Source: JADGAU01 sp045047105 (GTDB taxonomy: Bacteria; Pseudomonadota; Gammaproteobacteria; GRL18). Taken from it: a DNA stretch of 18,863 nucleotides. The stretch's first letter is position 1; every line of letters begins with the position of its first letter. The stretch covers positions 1-18,863 of the forward strand of contig JASFYQ010000070.1 in assembly GCA_045047105.1 (NCBI GenBank), in the 5' to 3' direction. Below are positions 8,118 to 13,996 of the stretch, piece after piece. The notes under the pieces were generated by a model, which did not search any database, had not been told where the DNA came from, and was given only the letters and a program-made list of their open reading frames with translations. Position numbers and translations under genes: made by a program.

Positions 8118-9311
8118 CTAACTTTCTAACTCAGCCTTAGTTTCAGCAAAAGCAGCAATGGCCTTATCTAAATCATCCTTGGTATGTGCCGCAGATATTT
8201 GGGTGCGAATCCTAGCTTTGCCTTTAGCCACTACAGGAAAGAAAAATCCTATAGCATAAATGCCCTTTTCTAATAGTTTTTGCGACATTTTTTGAGCTAA
8301 TACCGCATCACCTAGCATCACAGGTACTATCGGATGTTCCCCATCAGCTATGGCAAATCCAGCCGCTAACATGCCTTTTCTAAAATACCGGGTATTTTCT
8401 TCTAATCGATCGCGCAGCTCTGTTGATTCACTGAGCATTTCTAATACTTTCAGCGAGGCAGCGCAAATAGAGGGAGCCAGGGTATTAGAAAATAAGTAAG
8501 GGCGTGAACGCTGGCGTAAGATATCAATAATTTCACTGCGACCAGAGGTATAACCTCCCGATGCTCCACCTAAGGCTTTACCAAAAGTACCGGTAATAAT
8601 ATCAACCCGATCCATTACATTATGGTATTCATGCACACCTCGGCCTGTTTTACCCATAAAACCCACCGCATGACAATCATCATGATGTACCATAGCATCG
8701 TATTTATCTGCCAGATCGCAGATTTTATCCAGTTTGGCAATACTGCCATCCATAGAAAAAACACCGTCGGTAGTAATTAAAATACGCCGAGCACCCACTT
8801 CTTTTGCAGCGATTAATTGCTTTTCCAGATCAGCCATATCGTTATTTTTATAACGAAAACGATGCGCCTTACATAGTCTTACCCCATCAATAATGGATGC
8901 ATGGTTTAACTCATCAGAAATAATTGCATCATCTTTGCCTAAAATAGTCTCAAACAGACCCGTATTTGCATCAAAACAGGCGGCATATAAAATGGTGTTT
9001 TCCATACCCAAAAACTCACTGACTTTATTTTCCAGTTGTTTATGAATACTCTGCGTACCACAAATAAATCGCACTGACGACAGGCCAAATCCCCATTGCT
9101 TAAAACTATCCTGAGCGGCTTTAATTAGCTTTGGATTATTAGCCAGGCCTAAATAGTTATTAGCACACATATTCACCACTTCACTGCCATCTTCCAGACG
9201 AATAGCATTAGCCTGTTGTGAGGCAATTACACGTTCATTTTTCCATAAACCGGCTGCTTTAATCTCTTCCAGATCAGCACTCAGGCTGTCTTTTGCACTT
9301 TTAAAACTCAC
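8118..9311 (-). CDS. kbl: 2-amino-3-ketobutyrate CoA ligase (glycine C-acetyltransferase)
   Basis: PLP enzyme that cleaves 2-amino-3-ketobutyrate with CoA to glycine and acetyl-CoA, the second step of threonine degradation after Tdh. The 397-aa length matches E. coli Kbl (398). Visible are NNYLGLANNP near the N terminus, HDDCHAVGFMG (PLP ring Asp/His), and GTFGKALGGASGGY with the PLP-binding Lys. The start codon is GTG, supported by TTGGAGT seven bases upstream; MSFKSAKD aligns with the usual N terminus. It lies downstream of tdh on the same strand but with a 253-base gap, and in the order tdh-kbl rather than the kbl-tdh of E. coli. Confidence 0.97.
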   Translation of the reverse strand: MSFKSAKDSLSADLEEIKAAGLWKNERVIASQQANAIRLEDGSEVVNMCANNYLGLANNPKLIKAAQDSFKQWGFGLSSVRFICGTQSIHKQLENKVSEFLGMENTILYAACFDANTGLFETILGKDDAIISDELNHASIIDGVRLCKAHRFRYKNNDMADLEKQLIAAKEVGARRILITTDGVFSMDGSIAKLDKICDLADKYDAMVHHDDCHAVGFMGKTGRGVHEYHNVMDRVDIITGTFGKALGGASGGYTSGRSEIIDILRQRSRPYLFSNTLAPSICAASLKVLEMLSESTELRDRLEENTRYFRKGMLAAGFAIADGEHPIVPVMLGDAVLAQKMSQKLLEKGIYAIGFFFPVVAKGKARIRTQISAAHTKDDLDKAIAAFAETKAELES

Positions 9312-9421
9312 TTTTTTTACTCCAAAAAGATAGGTAATTGCTAACTAATTAAAATCACCCTCTCAAATATTTAAGCGTTTAGACTTGATTATTTTACAAC
9401 ACACTACGCTGAGTATTCATG

Positions 9422-9507
9422 TTTCTCTTTTCTGTAGTGAATGCCTGAATCGTTACACAATGCTCAAAGACTCATCGGTAGAAATCAAGAACGGAAAAAA
9501 AGAGAAA
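9422..9507. repeat. Inverted repeat in the tdh-kbl gap
   Basis: Perfect 10-bp arms TTTCTCTTTT (9422-9431) and AAAAGAGAAA (9498-9507) enclose 66 bases in the 253-bp gap between tdh and kbl. The arms are purine/pyrimidine-biased, so chance is plausible. They could be a remnant of a small inserted element or part of a leader structure before kbl. Nothing else was seen in this gap. Confidence 0.2.
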
Positions 9508-9564
9508 TATGGATACGTTTAAAAAGAACATCAGCTATCGCATGTATATCTCTTTCAGTTATTA

Positions 9565-10608
9565 CTATTCTTCCCAATTCAAAATTACCTTGCCCGATTG
9601 TCCTGTTCGCATAACATCAAAGCCTTGTTGAAAATCCGTATAATGAAATCTATGGGTAATTATTTTTTCTAAGGGAATGCCACTTTGTACCATCATCATG
9701 CCTTTATACCAGGTTTCAAAAATTTCACGACCATAAATGCCTTTAATAAATAAACCTTTAAATACTACCTGATCCCAATCAATGCCCGTTCCCTTGGGCA
9801 TAATTGCCAGCATAGCAATACTGCCACCATTAATCATATTTTTTAACATATCTCTAAAAGCATGAGGGGAGCCAGACATTTCCAGACCCACATCAAAACC
9901 TTCAAAAATTCCCAGGCTACGCATAAATTCTTTGCTAATTGAGCCATTATTTACATTTAAAGGAATAGCCTGTGGCACAATTTTTTTAACCAGATCCAGA
10001 CGGTACTGGTTTAAATCAGTAATTACAATATTTCGGGCACCACTATGAGAAGCAACCATAGCCGCCATTATTCCAATAGGCCCTGCTCCGGTAATCAGTA
10101 CATCCTCTCCCACCATATTAAATGATAAAGCGGTATGAATGGCATTGCCATAAGGGTCAAAACAAGCGAGTAAATCGGTAGACATAGGGCGACTGGGACG
10201 AAATACATTTTTAGCAGGAATAGATAAATACTCACCAAAGCAACCAGTGCGATTTACACCAACCCCAATAGTATCCGGACACAGGTGGCGTCTACCTGCT
10301 AAACAATTACGGCAGCGCTCGCAAACAATATGCCCTTCACCAGAAACCACATCACCAATTTTTAAGCCCGTAACATTCGCCCCCATTTCAGCAATTACAC
10401 CAGCAAATTCATGGCCTATGGTCATAGGTACCTGAATAGTTTTTTGCGCCCAGTCATCCCAGTTATAAATATGGATATCGGTACCGCAAATAGCTGTTTT
10501 TTGAATTTTAACTAAAACATCATTATTGCCCACTTCGGGAATATCAACATCTTCCAGCCACAAACCTTCTTTAGCGTACTTTTTTACCAGTGCTTTCATT
10601 TTTTTCAT
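9565..10608 (-). CDS. tdh: L-threonine 3-dehydrogenase
   Basis: Zinc-dependent NAD dehydrogenase oxidising L-threonine to 2-amino-3-ketobutyrate, which Kbl then cleaves. The 347-aa protein is a medium-chain alcohol dehydrogenase. Visible are C41GTDIHIYNWDDWAQ and GHEFAG (H66, E67) for the catalytic zinc, Cys96, Cys99, Cys102 and Cys110 for the structural zinc, and the GAGPIGIMAA Rossmann nucleotide loop followed by ITDLNQYRLDL. E. coli Tdh is 341 aa; the extra residues are at the N terminus, and the second Met (residue 4) is an alternative start. Neither ATG has a good Shine-Dalgarno. A palindrome at 10660-10694 just upstream may be an operator. Confidence 0.97.
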   Translation of the reverse strand: MKKMKALVKKYAKEGLWLEDVDIPEVGNNDVLVKIQKTAICGTDIHIYNWDDWAQKTIQVPMTIGHEFAGVIAEMGANVTGLKIGDVVSGEGHIVCERCRNCLAGRRHLCPDTIGVGVNRTGCFGEYLSIPAKNVFRPSRPMSTDLLACFDPYGNAIHTALSFNMVGEDVLITGAGPIGIMAAMVASHSGARNIVITDLNQYRLDLVKKIVPQAIPLNVNNGSISKEFMRSLGIFEGFDVGLEMSGSPHAFRDMLKNMINGGSIAMLAIMPKGTGIDWDQVVFKGLFIKGIYGREIFETWYKGMMMVQSGIPLEKIITHRFHYTDFQQGFDVMRTGQSGKVILNWEE

Positions 10609-10659
10609 AGGGAATTTTCTTTAAATAGTTAAATAATTGCAAAGATAGTAGCAATTTAC

Positions 10660-10694
10660 ACAATGATTATCTAGCCTTGGCTAGATATTATTGT
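10660..10694. promoter_or_regulatory. Palindrome upstream of tdh, candidate operator
   Basis: A perfect 9-bp inverted repeat TATCTAGCC / GGCTAGATA (10668-10676 and 10679-10687) has a 2-base centre and is flanked by a further paired ACAAT / ATTGT. It lies 52-86 bases upstream of the tdh start and about 225 bases before the regulator at 10921. The short centre favours a dimeric protein-binding site over a transcript hairpin. The binding protein is unknown. Confidence 0.45.
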
Positions 10695-10844
10695 GGCTTT
10701 GTAATAGCGAGTATATTCTATTCGGCCGTCTCTTTTTTAATACTCACGAAACTCGCTGACGCTCAGGCCCCTATATTTCAGGCAATCTTCCCATAACCTT
10801 TAACTCCAAAATGTTGTCAATACCTACTACAAAAAAATAACTTT

Positions 10845-10878
10845 GTTGCACAATACTACATTTTGTAGTATTGTCAAC
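10845..10878. promoter_or_regulatory. Palindromic operator in front of the XRE regulator gene
   Basis: Perfect 11-bp arms ACAATACTACA (10850-10860) and TGTAGTATTGT (10864-10874) surround TTT. The symmetry continues outward with GTTG (10845-10848) and CAAC (10875-10878) across one odd base on the left. A related half-site, TTGTCAATACCTACTACA, lies about 15 bases upstream (10814-10831). The dyad is 43 bases before the ATG at 10921 and overlaps where a promoter should be, which fits autoregulation by the encoded helix-turn-helix protein. Confidence 0.6.
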
Positions 10879-10920
10879 AGCAATATCAATATCAATGTTA
10901 TCTAAAACAGGGGCTATACT

Positions 10921-11316
10921 ATGAACTCTATCAGTAACAGTTTATTGGATGAACAGAAGACAAACGATGATAAGGAGTTTTTTCAGGAACTGGGTCAAAG
11001 GATGGCTGGCTACCGTAAAGAAATTAATATGACACAGGTACAGCTGGCAAAGATATTGGATGTTTCTCAGCAAGTGATTGCAGCTTATGAAGCAGGCAGA
11101 CGTAAGCTTCCTGCTTCTCTTTTGCCTGTACTGGCTAAATTATTTGCAGTACCTTTAGATGAACTCATTGGTATTAAAGAAAGTCATACAAAACGTGGAC
11201 CTGCCTCAATTCTGCAACGCCAGATAGAGCAAGTAGCATTACTACCCAGAACTAAACAGAAGTTTGTAATGGAGATGTTAGATACTGTGCTTAAGCAACA
11301 ACAAAGCGCCATATAA
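10921..11316 (+). CDS. XRE-family helix-turn-helix transcriptional regulator
   Basis: A 131-aa DNA-binding protein. Residues about 24-83 form a Cro/C1-type helix-turn-helix: LGQRMAGYRKEINMTQVQLAKILDVSQQVIAAYEAGRRKLPASLLPVLAKLFAVPLDELIG, listed here as motif names TQVQLAKIL (helix 2) and SQQVIAAYEAGRR (recognition helix). A 20-residue charged leader precedes it, and a C-terminal helical tail (residues 95-131) may dimerise. GGGG lies about 7 bases before the ATG. It starts the accessory island and lies 25 bases upstream of an antitoxin-like gene, so it may belong to the same operon and control the pair. A strong palindrome lies directly upstream. The target genes are inferred, not shown. Confidence 0.88.
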   Translation: MNSISNSLLDEQKTNDDKEFFQELGQRMAGYRKEINMTQVQLAKILDVSQQVIAAYEAGRRKLPASLLPVLAKLFAVPLDELIGIKESHTKRGPASILQRQIEQVALLPRTKQKFVMEMLDTVLKQQQSAI

Positions 11317-11341
11317 AATAAAGAATACTAAGGAGTAAAAT

Positions 11342-11527
11342 ATGCTAGCACATAGTGCAAAACAAGAAGCCATCGATGTTATTCAGCGTTTGCCTGAAAA
11401 TACCGATATGGAAGAGATTATGTACCGACTCTATGTACTGGAAAATATCCGCCATGGACAAGAGGATGCCAATCAGGGAAAAACACAGTCTACAGATGAA
11501 GTACTTAAGGACATTCAAACATGGTGA
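11342..11527 (+). CDS. Small antitoxin-like protein, partner of a truncated ParE/RelE toxin
   Basis: A 61-aa acidic protein with a strong AAGGAG site 7 bases before the ATG. Its central MEEIMYRLYVLENIRHGQEDANQGK segment and the C-terminal DEVLKDIQTW resemble the short antitoxins that accompany ParE/RelE toxins, where E-[ED]-I-M-Y-x-L-Y is common. The last codons overlap the start of a ParE-like reading frame (ACATGGTGA), the normal arrangement in such operons. Because that toxin is truncated, the antitoxin is probably an orphan now. It may still be kept to counter a related toxin, but this is inference. It could be in one operon with the XRE regulator 25 bases upstream. Confidence 0.65.
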   Translation: MLAHSAKQEAIDVIQRLPENTDMEEIMYRLYVLENIRHGQEDANQGKTQSTDEVLKDIQTW

Positions 11528-11601
11528 GATGGACGGCTCATGCTAAAGCACAGCTCCGCCATATTTATGATTACACAGGCAGAGGAAATTATTTCAGATA
11601 A
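11521..11601 (+). pseudogene. Truncated ParE/RelE-type toxin remnant
   Basis: The reading frame starts with an ATG inside the antitoxin's last codons and codes for 26 residues beginning MVRWTAHAKAQLRHIYDY before a TAA. This is the typical N terminus of ParE-family toxins (VxWTxxAxxxLxxIxxY), which run to about 95-100 residues. The catalytic/target-binding C-terminal part is missing, and none of the following frames restores it. The breakpoint falls at about residue 19, where the match ends (TGRGNYFR). The gene is therefore inactive, probably through a deletion or rearrangement at the left edge of the cassette-like region. Confidence 0.6.
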
Positions 11602-11636
11602 ATAATAGAATAATTACTTTTTAGTACAGTAAAATA

Positions 11637-11651
11637 CCCTGCATGGCAGGG
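11637..11651 (+). terminator. Possible hairpin terminator after the antitoxin/toxin remnant
   Basis: CCCTGC (11637-11642) pairs perfectly with GCAGGG (11646-11651) across an ATG loop. A run of A precedes it and CTTTATA follows. The stem is G+C-rich in an A/T-rich setting, but the T tract is short and interrupted. Confidence 0.4.
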
Positions 11652-11771
11652 CTTTATAGGTGCTTTTGATTCTTTAAAAAGAGAAATAAGGATAAAAAAA
11701 CAAAAGATAGTGCAATATTCTACCTGCCCCCCCAGATTTTATACAATTAGATTTATTTTATATGGATACTT

Positions 11772-11778
11772 GTTGAAC
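11772..11778 (+). other. Candidate left boundary of the first cassette (core-site-like GTTGAAC)
   Basis: GTTGAAC fits the integron core consensus GTTRRRY. It is the only good match seen between the toxin remnant and the queuosine-salvage gene, 110 bases before that gene. No attI or attC structure was recognised on its left side, so it may be chance. Confidence 0.2.
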
Positions 11779-11785
11779 CTTAAAT

Positions 11786-11818
11786 TTAATTGAGTTAATG
11801 TAATTTTTACTCAATTAA
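11786..11818. repeat. Inverted repeat upstream of the queuosine-salvage gene
   Basis: TTAATTGAGT (11786-11795) and ACTCAATTAA (11809-11818) are perfect 10-bp arms around a 13-base A/T loop. Three further pairs follow beyond one mismatch. The repeat lies 70-100 bases before the gene starting at 11888 and could be a promoter-proximal operator or a weak bidirectional terminator. Confidence 0.35.
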
Positions 11819-11887
11819 TTTTGGCTGAGAATGCGTTTTTCTACAGCCTTTATGCATATTAGGTAGATACGTACTTTGGAAATATAG

Positions 11888-12943
11888 ATGATTGAAAATA
11901 AATCGGTAAATTGGGGGATGCAAGAATTACTTCCCCTTGAGGGTAATCCCTTTGCAACAGCTCGCTCCTCTTGTCTCCATGCAGTGCAGGTTGCGAAGGA
12001 TGTCACGATTGACCAAATGGCAATGAATGAGTTTGTTGCGGAGTTAAATATTAATGCAGTCACTTGCGTTGCAGAAGGTTCTATGGGTGAGAATTGCGAC
12101 ACAATTCGAGATGATTTTCATAGTGGAGATGAGGCCGCAAATTTTGCCTTGACCTTTTGCATACTACAGCTTGGTCATGGTTACCGCTATGCGTTACACC
12201 AGCACTGCCATCGAGGAGCCTCTAAAACGATAACCATGGGTGTTCGCTCACTAAACAGAGATGGACTATTAGATGCATCACGACTGAGCCAATTAACGCA
12301 CGACGATATTCATCTCGCATTCCAATTACCAGATGTCCCTGATTTGCGCGAGCTCGTAAATCAGCTACAAACTGTAGTAGTTCAAGCGGGTAGAGTACTC
12401 GGAGAACTAAGACTGAAAGATTTTGCAAGCTTCTGTAGGCATACTTCACTCTTACAAGCAGCAGAAAGCTCACCCTCTGCAAATTTGGTACAGCAACTAG
12501 CTTACCATTTTCCGGCGTTTAATGATCAAGCAACTTTGCATGATGGCACACAAGTCACTTTAGTTAAAAAAGCAACATTGGCAGTTGGAGAACTGAATCG
12601 TCTTGCTGCACCATTTAACAGTGACTTTGATTTTTCGCTTGATTATGATAAAGCTATCGCACCTATCGATAATGTAATCCCTGCGATGCTCGTTTATCAT
12701 GGTATCCTCCGCTTATCTCCTCAGCTTTACGATCGCATACATAGACAGCGTACTCCTCTATACCGTGGAACATGTGAAGCAGAGCTGCGTGCTGTTGCAC
12801 TGATCGCATGTGAGCGGATTGTTGCTGCAACAGGACACGTATTCTCCCCGCTTAATTTGGGCTATTTTTTGTGGATGGAAGGTAAAAAGACGGAGGCACG
12901 ACAGTTTGCTCGCCACCATACACCGGATACGATTTTCTATTAA
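11888..12943 (+). CDS. Divergent queuosine-salvage protein (Qng1/DUF2419-like)
   Basis: A 351-aa soluble protein that I match, from memory of the human protein, to the queuosine 5'-phosphate N-glycosylase family, which releases queuine from Q nucleotide so that it can be put back into tRNA. Matching stretches in order are LVQQLAYHFPAFND-x5-DG (residues 200-220), KKATLAVGELN (227-237), DNVIPAMLVYHGILRLS (261-277) opposite the family's ADYRLPQVL segment with its conserved Asp, E-A-E-L-R at 297-301, and the C-terminal GYFLW ending in IFY. The N-terminal third (about 80-120) is much more diverged, and the usual NFxFW-type segment is not clear, so substrate may differ. Base composition is visibly richer in G+C than its neighbours. 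An attC-like site follows, suggesting a transferred integron cassette. The Shine-Dalgarno is weak (GGAAAT). Confidence 0.55.
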   Translation: MIENKSVNWGMQELLPLEGNPFATARSSCLHAVQVAKDVTIDQMAMNEFVAELNINAVTCVAEGSMGENCDTIRDDFHSGDEAANFALTFCILQLGHGYRYALHQHCHRGASKTITMGVRSLNRDGLLDASRLSQLTHDDIHLAFQLPDVPDLRELVNQLQTVVVQAGRVLGELRLKDFASFCRHTSLLQAAESSPSANLVQQLAYHFPAFNDQATLHDGTQVTLVKKATLAVGELNRLAAPFNSDFDFSLDYDKAIAPIDNVIPAMLVYHGILRLSPQLYDRIHRQRTPLYRGTCEAELRAVALIACERIVAATGHVFSPLNLGYFLWMEGKKTEARQFARHHTPDTIFY

Positions 12944-12982
12944 TTAAAATGGGAATCCTTGGATTTTATCCATAGAAGGTTT

Positions 12983-13052
12983 GTATAACAAGGCGCTGCT
13001 ATTGGATAATTTTTCACTACGCTCCAAATTGCCACAGAGCGCGGTGTTATAG
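12983..13052 (+). other. attC-like recombination site 1
   Basis: Directly after the queuosine-salvage gene lies an imperfect inverted repeat with the layout of an integron attC. An outer box GTATAAC (12983-12989) pairs with GTTATAG (13046-13052), six bases matching. An inner box GCGCT (12993-12997) pairs with AGCGC (13038-13042). A central unpaired spacer of unequal length (3 and 8 bases) follows, then ATTGGA (13001-13006) pairs with TCCAAAT with one extra base, closing a terminal stem. The left half (TATAACAAGGCGCTG) strongly resembles Vibrio-type and other attC left ends. The orientation is correct for a cassette whose gene is on the + strand. Confidence 0.6.
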
Positions 13053-13102
13053 CTCTGTAAATATTTATCAATATTAAGATCTATACAAGTTGTTTAATAC
13101 AA

Positions 13103-13118
13103 CAGATAGCACTATCTG
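13103..13118. promoter_or_regulatory. Palindrome before hicA, candidate HicB operator
   Basis: CAGATAG (13103-13109) and CTATCTG (13112-13118) form perfect 7-bp arms around CA, 36 bases before hicA. HicB antitoxins with a DNA-binding tail bind such dyads to repress their own operon. A TTGCAA/TATTAT promoter-like pair (13120-13125, 13142-13147) lies just downstream. Confidence 0.45.
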
Positions 13119-13119
13119 A

Positions 13120-13147
13120 TTGCAAATAGGTTTTTTTATGTTATTAT
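13120..13147 (+). promoter_or_regulatory. Candidate hicA promoter, possibly giving a leaderless transcript
   Basis: TTGCAA (13120-13125) and TATTAT (13142-13147) are spaced by 16 bases. A start about 7 bases beyond the -10 would fall at the hicA ATG (13154), and no Shine-Dalgarno is seen in the 20 bases before that ATG. Confidence 0.35.
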
Positions 13148-13153
13148 TTAGAC

Positions 13154-13408
13154 ATGAACAACAAACATAGAAAAACGTTACAATTAATATTTTCTGACCC
13201 AGTTAACGGTAATATCGAGTGGAGAAAAGTCGAAGCTTTATTTATTGCATTAGGTGCAGAAAAAGATGAAGGTAATGGCTCTGCCGTCACATTCATTCTT
13301 AACAATAAACGTGCTGATTTTCATCGCCCTCACCCAAATAAAGAGGCATTAAAGTACAGAGTTAAAATTGCACGTGAGTTTTTGGAAAAAGCAGGTATCA
13401 CACTATGA
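13154..13408 (+). CDS. hicA: HicA-family toxin
   Basis: An 84-aa protein of the HicA mRNA-interferase family (double-stranded-RNA-binding-like fold), which cleaves mRNA when not held by HicB. It has the N-terminal KHRKTLQLIFSDPVNGNIEWRKVEALFIALGAE segment, listed by motif as LQLIF and IEWRKVEALF, and the C-terminal FHRPHPNKEALKYRVKIAREFLEKAGI, with His57 and His60. In classical HicA the catalytic His sits in a GSH turn; here that position reads GSA (residues 42-44), as I expect for this long subfamily, so activity is not certain. No ribosome site is visible before the ATG. The stop overlaps the hicB start (ATGA). It sits between two attC-like sites, typical of toxin-antitoxin cassettes that stabilise integrons. 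Confidence 0.8.
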   Translation: MNNKHRKTLQLIFSDPVNGNIEWRKVEALFIALGAEKDEGNGSAVTFILNNKRADFHRPHPNKEALKYRVKIAREFLEKAGITL

Positions 13409-13737
13409 ACATGATGAAATACAATAATTATATCGCTCGAATTGAATTTGATGAAGAAGATCGAATTTTTGTTGGCCGCTTAGCTGGCATTGAGGATATT
13501 GTTTCCTTTCATGGTAGCAATGTAGATGAGTTAGAAACAGCATTTCATGAATCAGTAGATCATTATATTGAAGTGAGCGAAAGAACAGGTAGACCAGCAC
13601 AAAAACCATATTCAGGAAATTTGATGTTGCGTATTAATCCTGATATCCATGCTGCAGTTGCTACAATATCCAAAGTCCAAGGTAAAAGTATAAATCAATG
13701 GGCTGGAGAAGTTTTAGATAAAGCGGCTCATATTTGA
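13405..13737 (+). CDS. hicB: HicB-family antitoxin
   Basis: A 110-aa antitoxin overlapping hicA by four bases. Residues about 5-60 form the degenerate RNase H-like HicB domain (YIARIEFDEEDRIFVGRLAG, then VDELETAFHESVDHYIE), which masks the toxin. Residues 75-110 (LMLRINPDIHAAVATISKVQGKSINQWAGEVLDKA) look like the ribbon-helix-helix DNA-binding tail, so it should also repress the operon, probably at the palindrome 13103-13118. Met3 and Met4 are alternative starts; the first ATG keeps the usual ATGA coupling. The gene is complete and appears intact, so the pair may be functional. An attC-like site begins 16 bases after the stop. Confidence 0.85.
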   Translation: MNMMKYNNYIARIEFDEEDRIFVGRLAGIEDIVSFHGSNVDELETAFHESVDHYIEVSERTGRPAQKPYSGNLMLRINPDIHAAVATISKVQGKSINQWAGEVLDKAAHI

Positions 13738-13752
13738 AACGGTAAAGTAAAG

Positions 13753-13823
13753 CGATAACAAAGTGTTGATTCTGAATTTAGTTACGCTACACCTCACTAA
13801 ATCAGCACAACATGACGTTCCGA
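13753..13823 (+). other. attC-like recombination site 2
   Basis: After hicB comes a second structured repeat in attC order. AAC (13757-13759) faces GTT (13817-13819). TGTTG (13764-13768) pairs with CAACA (13808-13812). An unequal unpaired spacer follows (3 and 2 bases), then CTGA-A-TTTAGT (13772-13782) pairs with ACTAAATCAG (13796-13805) with A13776 extra-helical. The loop is 13 bases. Bulged bases in one arm are a hallmark of attC. The right core reads GTTCCGA instead of GTTRRRY, so the site may be spoiled by what follows, which looks like a group II intron fragment. Confidence 0.5.
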
Positions 13824-13920
13824 GGAAAGCTCGGTGTATCTAGCAGGGTGAAAGTCCCAGTCGGGGATTTGCTGCAATGCAAATTTGTAAGGGTTAGCCA
13901 CTCACCCGTATCGATAGGGA
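13820..13920 (+). ncRNA. Probable group II intron fragment (domain I)
   Basis: Immediately after the second attC-like site is a small hairpin (CCGAG-GAAAG-CTCGG, 13820-13834). It is followed by CTAGCAGGGTGAAAGTCCC, a string I associate with domain I of bacterial group II introns, then GTCGGGGATTTGCTGCAATGC and GGGTTAGCCACTCACCC (13901-13917). No reverse transcriptase reading frame or catalytic domain V follows, so it would be a truncated, inactive remnant. Group IIC introns are known to insert at attC sites, which fits the position. The call rests on remembered motif resemblance. Confidence 0.4.
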
Positions 13921-13951
13921 TAATTTTAGTTTTTAACTTGTGCTGGCATTG

Positions 13952-13984
13952 AAAAAAACTCATAAATAAAACATGAGTTTTTTT
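13952..13984. terminator. Perfect bidirectional hairpin terminator
   Basis: AAAAAAACTCAT (13952-13963) and ATGAGTTTTTTT (13973-13984) are perfect 12-bp arms around a 9-base loop. The T tract on either strand makes it usable in both directions. It separates the + strand cassette region from the - strand surface-protein operon and the SEC-C remnant. Confidence 0.75.
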
Positions 13985-13996
13985 AGGAGCTGGATA

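Noticed and set aside
10730..10790. G/C-rich stretch with GCTGACGCTC near 10752-10766, considered as a mobile-element end
   Set aside because: No matching partner repeat, target duplication or transposase frame around it.
11727..11733. Run of seven C in A/T-rich DNA, considered as a phase-variation tract
   Set aside because: It lies outside any coding frame and not in a promoter spacer, so a switching role cannot be supported.
11602..11887. Possible attI or integrase remnant left of the queuosine-salvage gene
   Set aside because: Apart from a GTTGAAC match, a small hairpin and an A/T-rich inverted repeat, no attI layout or integrase coding trace was found on either strand.
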